From: Fusarium oxysporum f. sp. lycopersici 4287
Taxonomy: Eukaryota; Ascomycota; Sordariomycetes; Hypocreales; Nectriaceae
NCBI RefSeq assembly: GCF_000149955.1
Contig: NC_030986.1
Location: 305,298-369,297, forward strand
Length of the DNA: 64,000 nt
Reading direction: 5' to 3'
Positions 9,160 to 21,100 of this stretch are shown one piece after another. The notes under the pieces were generated by a model, which did no database searches, was not told the origin of the DNA, and saw nothing but the letters and a program-made list of their open reading frames with translations. The translations under genes and the position numbers were made by a program. Position 1 is the first letter of the stretch, and every line of letters starts with the position of its first letter.

Positions 9160-11513
9160 ATGTTACTCAATCTTCAGGTCGCTGCCAGCGCTTTATCGCT
9201 TTCTCTTTTGAATGGGCTGGCTACAGCTGCTACGCCTTATATCCTGCCTGACTGTACCAAAGGACCTCTGAGCAAGAATGGAATTTGCGATACATCGTTA
9301 TCTCCTGCTAAAAGAGCTGCTGCTCTGGTTGCTGCTTTGACACCCGAAGAGAAGGTGGGCAATCTGGTCAGGTAAGATACTCGCCCATAATCGCTATTTT
9401 GGGATCGGAGTTGACTTAGAGTAGTAATTCAACTGGTGCACCAAGAATCGGACTTCCAAGGTACAACTGGTGGAACGAAGCCCTCCATGGACTCGCTGGA
9501 TCTCCAGGTGGTCGCTTTGCTGATACCCCTCCCTACAACGCCGCCACATCGTTTCCTATGCCTCTTCTCATGGCAGCTGCTTTCGATGATGATTTGATTC
9601 ATGACATCGGCAATGTCGTCGGCACCGAAGCGCGTGCGTTCACCAACGGTGGCTGGCGCGGAGTTGACTTCTGGACACCCAACGTCAACCCCTTCAAAGA
9701 TCCACGATGGGGTCGTGGCTCCGAAACTCCCGGTGAAGATGCTCTTCATGTCAGCCGCTATGCTCGGTATATCGTTAGAGGTCTTGAAGGCGATAAGGAG
9801 CAGCGACGTATTGTTGCGACTTGCAAGCATTACGCTGGAAACGACTTCGAAGACTGGGGGGGTTTCACGCGTCACGACTTCGATGCGAAGATTACTCCGC
9901 AAGACTTGGCTGAGTACTACGTTAGACCTTTCCAGGAGTGTACTCGCGATTCAAAGGTCGGGTCCATCATGTGCGCTTACAACGCCGTAAACGGCATCCC
10001 CGCTTGCGCGAACTCTTATCTCCAGGAGACTATCCTCAGAGGGCACTGGAACTGGACACGCGATAACAACTGGATTACGAGTGATTGTGGAGCTATGCAG
10101 GATATTTGGCAGAATCACAAGTATGTCAAAACCAACGCTGAAGGTGCCCAGGTGGCTTTTGAGAACGGCATGGACTCAAGTTGCGAGTACACTACTACCA
10201 GTGACGTCTCCGATTCCTATAAGCAAGGTCTCTTGACCGAGAAGCTCATGGATCGTTCGTTGAACCGTCTTTTCGAGGGTCTTGTTCATACTGGTTTCTT
10301 CGATGGTGCCAAAGCACAATGGAACTCGCTCAGCTTTGCGGATGTCAACACCAAGGAGGCACAGGACCTAGCACTCAGGTCTGCTGTCGAGGGTGCAGTT
10401 CTTCTGAAGAACGACGGCACTCTACCTCTCAAGCTCAAGAAGAAAGATAGTGTTGCTTTGATCGGATTCTGGGCCAACGACACATCCAAGCTCCAAGGCG
10501 GTTACAGTGGACGTGCTCCATTCCTCCATAGCCCGCTGTACGCAGCTGAGAAGCTTGGTCTTGACACCAATGTGGCCTGGGGCCCAACACTGCAGAACAG
10601 CTCCTCCCATGATAACTGGACTACCAATGCTGTTGCTGCTGCCAAGAAATCCGATTACATCCTGTACTTTGGTGGTCTCGACGCTTCAGCCGCAGGCGAG
10701 GACAGAGACCGCGAAAATCTTGACTGGCCCGAGAGCCAGTTAACTCTTCTCCAGAAGCTCTCTAGTCTCGGCAAGCCATTGGTTGTGATTCAGCTAGGTG
10801 ATCAAGTCGATGACACTGCTCTTTTGAAGAACAAAAAGATCAACAGTATTCTTTGGGTAAACTACCCTGGTCAAGATGGCGGTACTGCGGTCATGGACTT
10901 ACTCACCGGACGAAAGAGTCCAGCGGGTCGACTACCCGTCACGCAGTATCCCAGTAAATACACTGAGCAAATTGGCATGACCGACATGGACCTGAGACCT
11001 ACCAAGTCATTACCAGGAAGGACTTATCGCTGGTACTCTACTGCAGTTCTGCCCTATGGCTTTGGACTCCACTACACTACCTTCAAAGCCAAGTTCAAGT
11101 CCAACAAGTTGAACTTTGACATCCAGAAGCTTCTCAAGGGCTGCAGTGCTCAATACTCTGATACTTGTGCTCTGCCCCCCATTCAAGTCAGCGTCAAGAA
11201 CACTGGTCGTATTACCTCTGACTTTGTGTCTCTCGTCTTTGTCAAGAGTGAAGTTGGGCCGAAGCCATATCCGCTCAAGACACTTGCGGCTTATGGTCGC
11301 TTGCATGATGTCGCGCCATCTTCGACGAAGGATATCTCACTTGAGTGGACGTTGGATAACATTGCGCGAAGGGGAGAGAATGGTGATTTGGTTGTTTATC
11401 CAGGGACTTACACCCTGTTGCTGGATGAGCCTACGCAAGCGAAGATCGAAGTCACGTTGACTGGAAAGAAGGCTACTTTGGACAAGTGGCCTCAAGACCC
11501 CAAGTCAGCTTGA
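9160..11513 (+). CDS. Secreted GH3 beta-xylosidase
   Basis: Exons 9160-9371 and 9425-11513 give 766 residues, the usual size of fungal GH3 xylan 1,4-beta-xylosidases, which release xylose from xylo-oligosaccharides outside the cell. The start MLLNLQVAASALSLSLLNGLATA is a signal peptide. Then come the GH3 N-terminal barrel (PRYNWWNEALHG, FWTPNVNPFKDPRWGRGSETPGED, CKHYAGNDFE), the nucleophile Asp291 in WITSDCGAM, the C-terminal domain (VLLKNDGTLPL, GGLDASAAGEDRDRENLDWP, which carries acid/base candidates, and VNYPGQDGG) and a fibronectin-III-like end. CHYAGNDFEDW and ASPGG-type loops favour xylosidase over beta-glucosidase. CreA-type sites lie upstream. Confidence 0.95.
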
Positions 11514-11596
11514 TTTCAGCTAGGGTACTAAGAATTGACAGAACTATATGGTCTTATAAATATTATGTCTATAGTTTGAATCCAAGGCTTCATCTT

Positions 11597-12652
11597 TCAT
11601 GTCCACAGTAACAAATTCCGCTCCTTATCCATTGCATTGATAAATGTGTACTATAAATGGTTGTCAGTAAGATCGGACGTAAGCCACAGCTAAATAGATA
11701 TGAGACGTACCTCCATGAATCTGGGCATGCCATATACCCTGTCGCCAATCCAGTTGTCCTCATTGCTCACTGGCCTCAAGCCCATCGCCTCTAGAGAATA
11801 CCACCACTTCAACCAGGATCTAAGGTCGTTTGGAACCGTGACGCCTTCTGGTGCTTTCTTAAGATGCATCTCGACCAACAACTGACCAAAAGGCAAAGTC
11901 GCATTTCCATTCTTCCTCTGCTCTTTGACAGATTCAATCAGCGACGTGAGAGCGTCAAACTCGGCTCCCTCTATGTCCATCTTGATAAGATCAACATAAG
12001 AATGCCCATTTATCTTCATAAGATCCTGTATCGAAAACACAGGCGGTCTAACCTTGCTGTCTGATACCTTTCCAATCATCGCTTTTTGAAATTTGGCACG
12101 CGACCATATAAACTCGGGAACTTGCTGCGCCCACTTATCAACGGTGCCGTCGTATCCCCATATACGAGCATTCGTGCGCTGGAGTAGTTCTGCCTCAAAA
12201 GAGGAGTCGTCACTCACCCCGAATGAGTAGACGATGAGTTCCCGTGCCTTGTTTGAGTCTGACGATGGGCCAGGGCATTCCTTCTCATAGCGCGACATAC
12301 CGCAGATTATCTTGCCGCCATCGCTGATTGACCCAACGCGCTCAAGATCGTGGGGACAGAAGAAGCTTGGGCGAGCAAAGTCCCATACGTTGAACGGGTT
12401 CATGTATCCGTCGGGAAACTTTGCATCATGGCCAACTACTTGGGCCATTTCTTCGCGAGCTTTGATAGAGCGTTTCCATAGCTTTTCGGCATGAGCGAGT
12501 CTTGAGTTTAGATGAGGATCGTTACTAAAGACGGCTGCATGATTTTGTAAAGATAGTGATGTTGAGAAGTGAGGGGATGATCTCGCGAAGAGTATAGTAC
12601 AGAGCAGTAATGTCGCGAAGATAAAGGTAACTGTGACCAGTCTGTGAGACAT
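11597..12652 (-). CDS. METTL24-like (Methyltransf_22) membrane-anchored protein
   Basis: The open frame from 12652 ends at 11690, but a better model splices 12652-11711 to 11650-11597. The intron 11651-11710 has donor GTACGT, a CTGAC branch site and acceptor TATAG. The new end reads YTFINAMDKERNLLLWT, giving 331 residues. The N terminus (VTVTFIFATLLLCTILFA) is a single membrane anchor. The body, with SISDGGKIICG, LIVYSFGVSDDSSFEAELL, IWGYDGTVDKW, VDLIKMDIEGAEFDAL and LLVEMHL, matches the METTL24/Methyltransf_22 pattern, a FkbM-like Rossmann methyltransferase fold whose KMDIEGAE strand is diagnostic. It probably resides in the secretory membrane system. The substrate is unknown for the family. 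Confidence 0.8.
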
Positions 12653-13419
12653 GGCTGTGATGAAGTGGGTCTCAGGAAACTGAATGGATTTTCAGCATGA
12701 ATCCTAGAATCGATGTAGGGTAGCGAGAAATGTAAAAAACAGAACTCACATCAAGAATACTCAACGCAGCTGATATTGGCCATGAGTTTTCTCATAGTGA
12801 ATTGAGGTAATTATCCCCTTTCCACTGCTGTTTTGGGTTTCACCTGAAGTGGCACGATCCGTTCGCAGAGCAGACGCGGACTCCAGATTAATAGGGCTAG
12901 TCCTACACATAGAGCTCGGATCAACTTGCCGAGACGGGATAAACGGCAATGTGGATCGCTCCAGGTTAAGCTGTTTTCTCGATGAACCAATTTACCTGTC
13001 AACATGATAAGTTCGGCATGCTTGGTGTCTTGTCAGTTAGATAGATCTCTTCAGGCTATTATACCAATAGTGCTTTATTTATATTTTGATACCGATCAGC
13101 TGTCTTCTTTTTTCGCTCACGAAAGACTCCTACGTCAGCATTAAGATAAACGTCGATCCTTCTGACCCACAGTCTCGACTTTTCTGCCGGATTCCCGGGA
13201 GCCACTTCGGTGTTTTACGACAGAGACCAATGGGGGCTAGGCTTAGACATCAGGGGTACGGCATGAAACGTCAACGCCTCTGCACGGCCCCCGTCTCGTA
13301 TTCCCACGATGGCATCGTCCAATTTTCTTAGCCTTTTCTTCGAGCCTTTCCCTGTAATACACGACTTTTTGGGTATTGAAGTCCTTGTTTCATGATACAT
13401 CCCGACATGTCGGCAAGTT
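12653..13419. promoter_or_regulatory. Divergent intergenic region, METTL24-like / MFSD5-like
   Basis: About 770 bp between divergent starts. Short frames at 12761-13005 (minus) and 13086-13331 (plus) lack domains and are treated as chance. AT-rich TTATTTATATTTT at about 13073-13085 could serve as a core promoter element. No gene is seen. Confidence 0.4.
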
Positions 13420-15041
13420 ATGGATCACTATACCATCACTCTCATCATTGTCACAATACCTCTCATTTTTGCTTCCTATTGGCATCACAGACATGTGACA
13501 TCAAAGGTGGTTCGAGGCTCGGCGGACGAGGCCAATCGACTTGATATGATTGACGATGAGATCCACGATATTGATCATGAGTCCACTGGTGACAGATATT
13601 ATAACTTCCGCAACCAGTTTCTGTGGGTTTATGGTCTGGCGATGGGTGCAGAATGGCTTCAGGTGCGTTTTTGAATGACAAGGACAACACCAAATAGAGT
13701 GATGTCTAACTTCTAATGGTCGAGCGTAGGCATCTTATTTATATAGCTGTCTGAAGAATACCCATAAACTATCAGAGCCTGTCATCGCGACTCTCTTTGC
13801 TACTGGCTTCGTCTCCGCTGGAATAGGCGCTATGTTCGTGGAGTCGCTGGCGGATAAGTATGGCAAAAGGTTCATGTGCCAATGCTACTGTGTGGTTTAC
13901 TCAGTTTCCTGTGTCACTATGCTCAGCGGGAATATACTGTTGTTGCTTGCGGGAAGAGTTTTGGCCGGACTTTGCACTGCCTTGCTTTACTCGGTGTTTG
14001 AGAGTTGGATGACGGCTGAGTATAAACGACAAGGATTTGGTGACCGTGGGACTGCTTTGAGCACGATACATAGCATGATGGCTGTGACGGATGGCTTTGT
14101 TGCTGTTGGAAGTGGCATCGTAGCTCAAGCGGCCGTGAATGCCTTGGGCTCACATACTGCCCCCTTCTTACTAAGTGTCGTCTGTCTAAGCTTGGCACTG
14201 ATGGTTATCACTCGATCTTGGGTAGAGTCTGCCTTTATGTGCAGTGCACTTTGTATCAATTGCTAACGCAACTCCAGGCCGAGAATTGTGGCACACCAGG
14301 TAGGTCTCTGATGGCCGAAACCTCAGGGAAAGCCAGCGCTATCTCTCTTTTGAGTATGTAGCTACGACCCTCCGCCGTCGAATACAGCTGACAGTATGAG
14401 TAGAAGACCCGAGTCTGTTTATTGTCACACTGACCATGTGCTTCTTCGAGGGCTCTATTTGCGTTGTGCTTTACTGTTGGCCCCAGGCAATCATGTCAGC
14501 GCGAGCCCATGAAAGGATATGGGAGAATCCTCCTTTCGGTACCATGTTTGCGACTTTGATGGGTGCAATGTCTCTGGGCTCTTTCATGTTTCTTTATGCC
14601 TCGCGCGAGGCAAACTCGATACAACTTTCATCGCGCACAATTCAACTTGCGTCATCTATCTCGACCTCAGCTCTTCTGTTGACAATCTTACTCCGAGACG
14701 AGTTAAGTCGTTTCTGGGCGTTTTGCCTCTTCGAGATATGCGTCGGACTGTACTATCCGAGTATGGCCTACTTGAGAGGCCGGCTTCTTGAGGAGGAGCG
14801 AAGAGGTCGAGTGTACGGATTGATGAGGGTTCCACTCAATGTCTTCACCGTGATGTGTCTGACTACTGTTAATGAAGGTATGTTGCTTCCATCCCAAGCT
14901 TTGAGTTGAAGGTATAGTTGCTCACAATAGAATCTAGGAGACGAAAGCCGTGAGAACAGGTTCATAGTATGCAGCAGCCTTCTCTTGCTTGGGGTTTTGT
15001 TGATGTCTCGGTATGCTCCTAAGCAAAGCAGATCTTATTAA
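13420..15041 (+). CDS. MFSD5/molybdate-anion-transporter-like MFS protein
   Basis: The five-exon model 13420-13662, 13730-14221, 14278-14299, 14404-14877 and 14938-15041 keeps phase throughout and gives 444 residues. The signatures are those of the MFSD5 family (molybdate-anion transporters): FRNQFLWVYGLAMGAEWLQ then ASYLYSCLK, the loop ESLADKYGKR, GRVLAGLCTALLYSVFESW, DPSLFIVTLTMCFFEGSI and WAFCLFEICVGLYYPSMAYLRG. Twelve membrane segments are expected. The uncertain part is 14300-14403: a 104-nt intron fits, but homologs often carry a longer loop here, so a small extra exon could be missed. It runs convergent to the NRPS with only 114 bp between stops. Whether it serves the NRPS product or anion uptake is undecided. 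Confidence 0.75.
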
Positions 15042-15155
15042 ATAGGCAGCTATTATGCATGATACCTTCACCTAGAGCGAGCGTGTCGATACCATGAATA
15101 CGATCTAAGACCCATTAAATATTATTCTAAAATCTCTAAATCTATGAGTATCTAT

Positions 15156-18100
15156 CTAGACTTCCTCAACAGTCATACTCTTCTTTTCATCCTGCATCAT
15201 AGCCGATACTAGCCCAGCGATCTCAGAAGCAAATTCTTCAGCCATCCCATGATCAAAGACCTTCTCATCGTACATGACTTTCAATATCGAAGTATCACCA
15301 AAGGACTTCGATACCTCCACTACAAGCGCATACGGCTGATACATTCGCACCTTTGACTTGGCCATAACAAGCCATCGATTCCGGGTTGTTTCATCATCCA
15401 AGGGAACCGGATCGAATGGCTGCGACAGAAACAAGACCTTGTTCCCATGAGCCGCGCGTGAAACATCCAGTGTCTGGTAGATATCGTCAAGTCCGACAAG
15501 ACCATTCTCCGTGACAGCCCAAAAGTCCTCTTGTAATCTCGTAAGAAGATCTGAGACCTTTTCAGTGGAGCTCGTTCCGGTCCAGATCGGCAAGAAGTTG
15601 GCTAGAGTTCCGTTGATGGACTGAGGATCAGGGAGTGCGACGTTTCGTCCGCTGAGAAGATAATCGTATCGAACATGATCACTCTTGGTCGCCCTAGCCA
15701 ACCAAAGCGTGAAAGCAGCCTGGAAGATGATACTCGGGGTGACGCCATAGTTCCTTGCCACTTGATCGATGCCGCGTGTATCCACCTTCATCTTGAAACT
15801 GGCGGTGACCTGAGGTTCACTCAACCCACTGAGATCCCTACCACGAAGAATCTGAGAGGACTGCCCTGCTTGGGAGAACTTGTCCTTCCAGTACTCAAGC
15901 GCCCTTGAGTTGTCTTGCTCAAAGACATGCTGAGCAAAATCACGGAACTCGACGCGGGGAGGCACAGGCTTGCCTTGTAGAATGTTCTCGAAGTGTTGAT
16001 CAAAGACACGTAGAAGCGTTCCGTCGTATACAGCGTGGTCCATCTTGATGACTAGGTCCCAGGAAGAATCTCCGTGGGTGATGATGGCGTACTTGATGAA
16101 GGGGCGGCCGAACTCGAAGCGTGTTCGCCAGAAGTCCTCGAGAAAATTGGATATCTCATCCTCAGAGTCCAGGGCAACAGTTGTGATGTTGAGCTGCGCA
16201 TCGCGAAGAACAACTCCTACCCAGTTCCCGGGAGAAGCCTCTAGCCAGGTTGTGCGCAAGATGTCGTTGGCTTGGGTCAGTTGGGTGGTGGCTTTGATCC
16301 AGGCATCTGGCTCGATGACACCAGTCATGCGTCGCACGGTCTGAAGCACCCACATCTGGGAGTCTCGACCGCCTTGCTTCAAGAACTCTGTTTGGCCGGG
16401 TGGACAAGGGTATGCTGTAGAGTCAAATGTCAGTATTTTATGGTCTATGCATTAAATATTCATAGAAGGCAACTTACCATACTCAACGTGATCATTCCAC
16501 GTAAGCCCAGTGCTTTCAATGGCCTCCTTGACATTCTCGGGAACATTAAAGACCATCTTCCTGCCTTCTGCTTCTGTCTCCAGTCTTTGCATCGCAGAAG
16601 CCATGTCCTTGAGTTTGGGAGATTGGAGAATGTCGAGTACTGTGAGATGATAGCCGATTTTGCGCAGATGGCCGGTGAGACTGATTGCCGAGATAGAATC
16701 ACCCCCTAAGGCCAAGAAGTTTGCCTCACGTCCGATTTGATCGGTCGGTAGGCCAAAGATGTCCGCCCAGACTGACTCCAAAGCAATCTCAGATAGGGTC
16801 TCTACAGGCACGATGGTGTGACCTTGGCTGGGAGACTCAAGCACGCATTGCGATAACAAGTCCCGGTCGAGGCCATCCAGCATCTTCTTCAATGCCTTGC
16901 GGTCAACCTTTCGTGAAGGCAGCTTCGGGAAATCGGCCATTGGAATGACAAACTTGGGAATCATATAAGTCGCCAACGATCCAATTTTCTCGTGCAGATT
17001 CGTAAAGGTGTCTCTCAAGTTGGAAGGGTCGATGATGCCAGTGCTATCCGTTCCAGCAGCCACATCGTCGTTGAAGATACAGAACGCAACCAGGTGTACC
17101 TTATCATGAACTTTGGCAGCAACAGCAATGGCGTCCTTGACAAGACCCGAGTTCCGAATGGCATTCTCAACCTCTCCAAGTTCAATGCGGTGACCATGAA
17201 TCTTGACCTGGTTGTCCTTACGACCAAGACACTCGATCTCGCCATCAGGTAACCATCGTGCCAAATCACCAGTTCTGTACATCCGAACTCCAAGCTGGGG
17301 GCTATCGACGTACGCAGCAGTCGTCAGCTCAGGACGGTTAATATAGCCATCTGTCACCTGAGGACCAGCTATGCACAGCTCTCCGACGGCTCCGTAAGGC
17401 TGCAGTGTCTCGCCGTTTGGATCAAGGATGAATGCCATGACAGTATCAAATGGAGCACCAATGTTACCAACGACATGGCTGTCTGAGAACGACTCGATCC
17501 GCTTTGTGGTTACCACCATGGATGTCTCAGTTGGTCCGTAGACGTTCAAGATGCCGCAATGTGGCGCCCAAGTCTTGATGACGTCCGAGGTCAGCGGCTC
17601 ACCTCCAACGATCAGTGTCTCAAATCGTGGGACATCTGCTGGGTTGAGTAACTTGGCAACTGTTGGTGTGATGATAGCCTGACGGACATCCATTCGATTG
17701 ATACAGCCTGTGATATCGGAGAGCAAGACGTCTGTCGGGGCCATACATAATGTGCCGCCACTGCTAAGTGTGTTGAAGAAATCTTGAACCGATGCGTCGA
17801 AGACGTAGTTGGCGAACTGCAAAGTCCTCCACCTGCCTTGGTTGCGACCTTCGACTTGTATCATGCTTGTGACGGCAGCGGCAGCGGTTCTGTGCGGAAC
17901 CTTGACGCCCTTGGGGAGTCCTGTGCTTCCAGAGGTGTAGATGAGATATGCGAGGTTGTCTGGAGTATGACGGACAGCAGGAGTGGAATCTGCATCTTCG
18001 CCTCTGGAATTCTTCGAGCTGAGATCTTGATAGCCTTTCATCACCAGCGTACTCACCCCAAATGATTCCTTGACATGGTCACCAAACTCGACATACCCAG

Positions 18101-21100
18101 GATGAACAACAACGAGTTTTGCTGACGTGTCAGACACGATGTAGGAGTTTCTGTCCGTAGGATTGTCGGGACTCAGAGGAACATACGCTGCACCAGCTAT
18201 CATTGTACCAAGAATGACGACCATCATATCAACGGACTTGTCAAGCATAATGGGCACAAGATCCCCTGGTTGTACGCCAGCATCGATGAGTGTATGCGCA
18301 AAACGATTCGCGAGTTTGTCGAGGACTCCGTAAGAGATGGTTTCCTTGTTATTGAAGTCAATTGCGATAGCATCTGGAGTCTCTTGTGCAATTCTCTTGA
18401 ATGCGCTGTAAAGAAACTCTGGCTCTGGAAGGCGGAGCGTCGACCGATTGGAGAGTTGGTTGAACACCAGATCATATTCGGCAGCACCCATGATGTTGGT
18501 AGACGAAAGGATAGAATCAGGTTTCTTGCAGAAAGTCTCTAGCACCTCGACCAATGAGTCCTTGATGAATCCCAAGCGTCGAGGGTCTATGTTGCTTGAA
18601 AGTCGGAGAATGGTAGAGTCACTCTGTCCCTGTGACTCTTGGACCTCCAGAACCGTCATGCCATGTCCAGACTCCCATTGAGGCCGCGAGCCACGCATCT
18701 TGAAGACCTCATGGGACTTTTGTGGCCTCTCGGTCTTGTTAGCATCAATCAAGATGTTGACGAGAGTGTCGATGTCTTGTGCACCAATAGCACCCGCTTT
18801 AAGGGCTGCGGCGATACCGACTTGAGAATGCTTGAGTAGCTGAGAAAACGAGGCAACTGTCTTCTGGGCGACTTCTCGGAGGGTAGATTCAGGGTCGAGC
18901 TTGATCCTCTGTGGCACAGTGCTCATGGTAGGTCCATCGAGATCATTGATACCAACGACAGGAGCTTCTCTGCCTGAAACAGTGGTTGCGAATGTGATGT
19001 CGTTGGTTCCCATCTGCCGAGACAGAACGATGGCCCAGGCGCTGTAGACGACTGCACCGAGAGTCAACCCAACACTTCTGGCGCGTGTAGTAAGACTGTA
19101 TCCGAGATCGAACTCGAGTTTGCTGGTGTTGTAGAGCTGGTTGCTGTTCAGCCTGAGCACTTCAGCGCCTTGGAGGTACCCGGACCAGAATGAGGCGCTA
19201 TTGGCAGAAAGCTCTTGTTGCAAGTATCGAATAAATCGGCTCAAGCTTGGGCGTTGAGGGACGGGGTTACCCATGTAGGCAGCCGCTACATCATCATACA
19301 GGAACCCATGGGACCAAAAGTCGAACAGTGAGTGGTGCATTGTTACGACCAGAGCCTGATCCGACGTAAGAGTTGCTTTCCACAGAGGCTTTTCCAAGTC
19401 CCATTTATGAACACCGCCACTTTGCTGGAAATCCCCTAGTGGCTGCTGCGACTCAAACCATGGAAGTTCCACGTTGGACCTCACGGTCTGCACAAAGGAC
19501 TGTTTGTGTGGAACGAATACGGTGCGCAGGATGTCGCGAGACCTGAACACCTGCTCAAAGCTGTCTCTCAGTCGTGAAAGATCCAGTTGACTTACATCCC
19601 AAGTTCTGGAATAGGTGTATGGATCTGAGGGTGAGTTGACTGATACCAGCATGGACTCTTGGAAGGGTGTGACAGGATAAGCGTCGCTGATATCACGGTT
19701 CGCCTGCAACTCTGAGAGCAGCTTCCCGTCCTGGAGAAGTGAGAACGGCGTCGGGTCCTGCTCATCCTCCGCACCAAGAGTCTGAGCACGGGAAGCAACG
19801 TCACTGAGAGAGATATAGGCCAGCAGGTCACCGAGCTCAGTAGCTAGACCGTGTTCACGTAGCTCTGACACAACCCGTATGGCCTCAATGGAAGTTCCGC
19901 CAAGGTCGGTAAAGGAATGGGATCGGCGAATGACAGAACTGTCAATCTTGAGAGATTCTGCCCACACCGATGCAATCTTTTCTTCGATGTCGGTGAGCAT
20001 TTTTTCCACATTCTCTTTGTCGCCTAACTCCATGAGCTTGGCGAAGCCAGCGAAACTGAGCTCTTTTGCCTTACTTCGCAACAAGTGATAGTTGAGCTTC
20101 CCATTTCCGTTTCTGGGTACCGACTCAATGGGGATCCAAAGAGTGGGCGTCATGAATACTGGCAGGTTGGCACGGAGATGGTTCCTCGCTGCGTTGACTG
20201 CATCTCTGAAAGAAGTACCATCATCAAGGACGATACCAGTGGCCAGGACTGTGCGATCTTCAATTTTGACCGAGAACGTCACAGCTCCCTTGATCACGTC
20301 AATTGACGTCAAAAGCCGATCGACTTCAGCGGGTTCGACCTTTTGCCCATTGATCTTGACTTGCATATCGACACGTCCTTCAATCTCGATCTGACCATTG
20401 GGAAGCCATCTAGCCTTATCACCAGTCCGGTAAAGTTTTCCAGGACCAAATGGGTTGGCGATGAAGGCTTTTTCGGTCAGTCCTGGCTCGTTGATGTAGC
20501 CTTGCGCGAGCTGTGGACCGGCGAGACAGAGTTCACCAAACACAAGTGGTGGTGAGAGCTCAGTGCTACCATGACGAAGGATGAAAACGCTCGTCGTGTC
20601 AATTGGCGGGTCCAGTATGCGAGGGTTCGGAACGTGTCCATCAACTGTGGTCAATGGTCTTCCAAAGTTGAGCTGTGTACACTCGCTTAGCCCATAGGTG
20701 TTTCTTAGCGTAAGGCCCTTGACAGAAGACCAAGTGTTCACAAGCTCTTGTGGGGTTTGCTCACCCACGAGCGTGATACTCTTGAGATTGGGGACGTCCT
20801 TGGGCGACAAAAGAGAAAGGGCAGAAGGAGTAATTCCAAGGGCATCGACCGAAAGCGCATTAATTACCCCAGACAGATCCCGAGTGAGTGCCTCTTTGGG
20901 CGCCAGCACCAGAGTTCCGCCGTTGACAAGAGTGCTCAAGATAGTCCGCTGAGCAGCGCTGAAACTTGGGTTGTAGAAGAGAAGCCAGCGGTTCAGCCCG
21001 TTCAGAGAGTGGTGCTGCATACCACTGGTGGCAGCTTCATGAGTGAGTACTGCACCTTTGGGCTTCCCTGTGCTGCCGGATGTGTAGATGATGTAACAGC

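Noticed and set aside
14325..14355. Extra mini-exon in the MFSD5-like gene
   Set aside because: A GGGAAAGCC... segment could be exonic but joins on either side introduce stops; one 104-nt intron keeps phase. Left as uncertainty in the gene entry.
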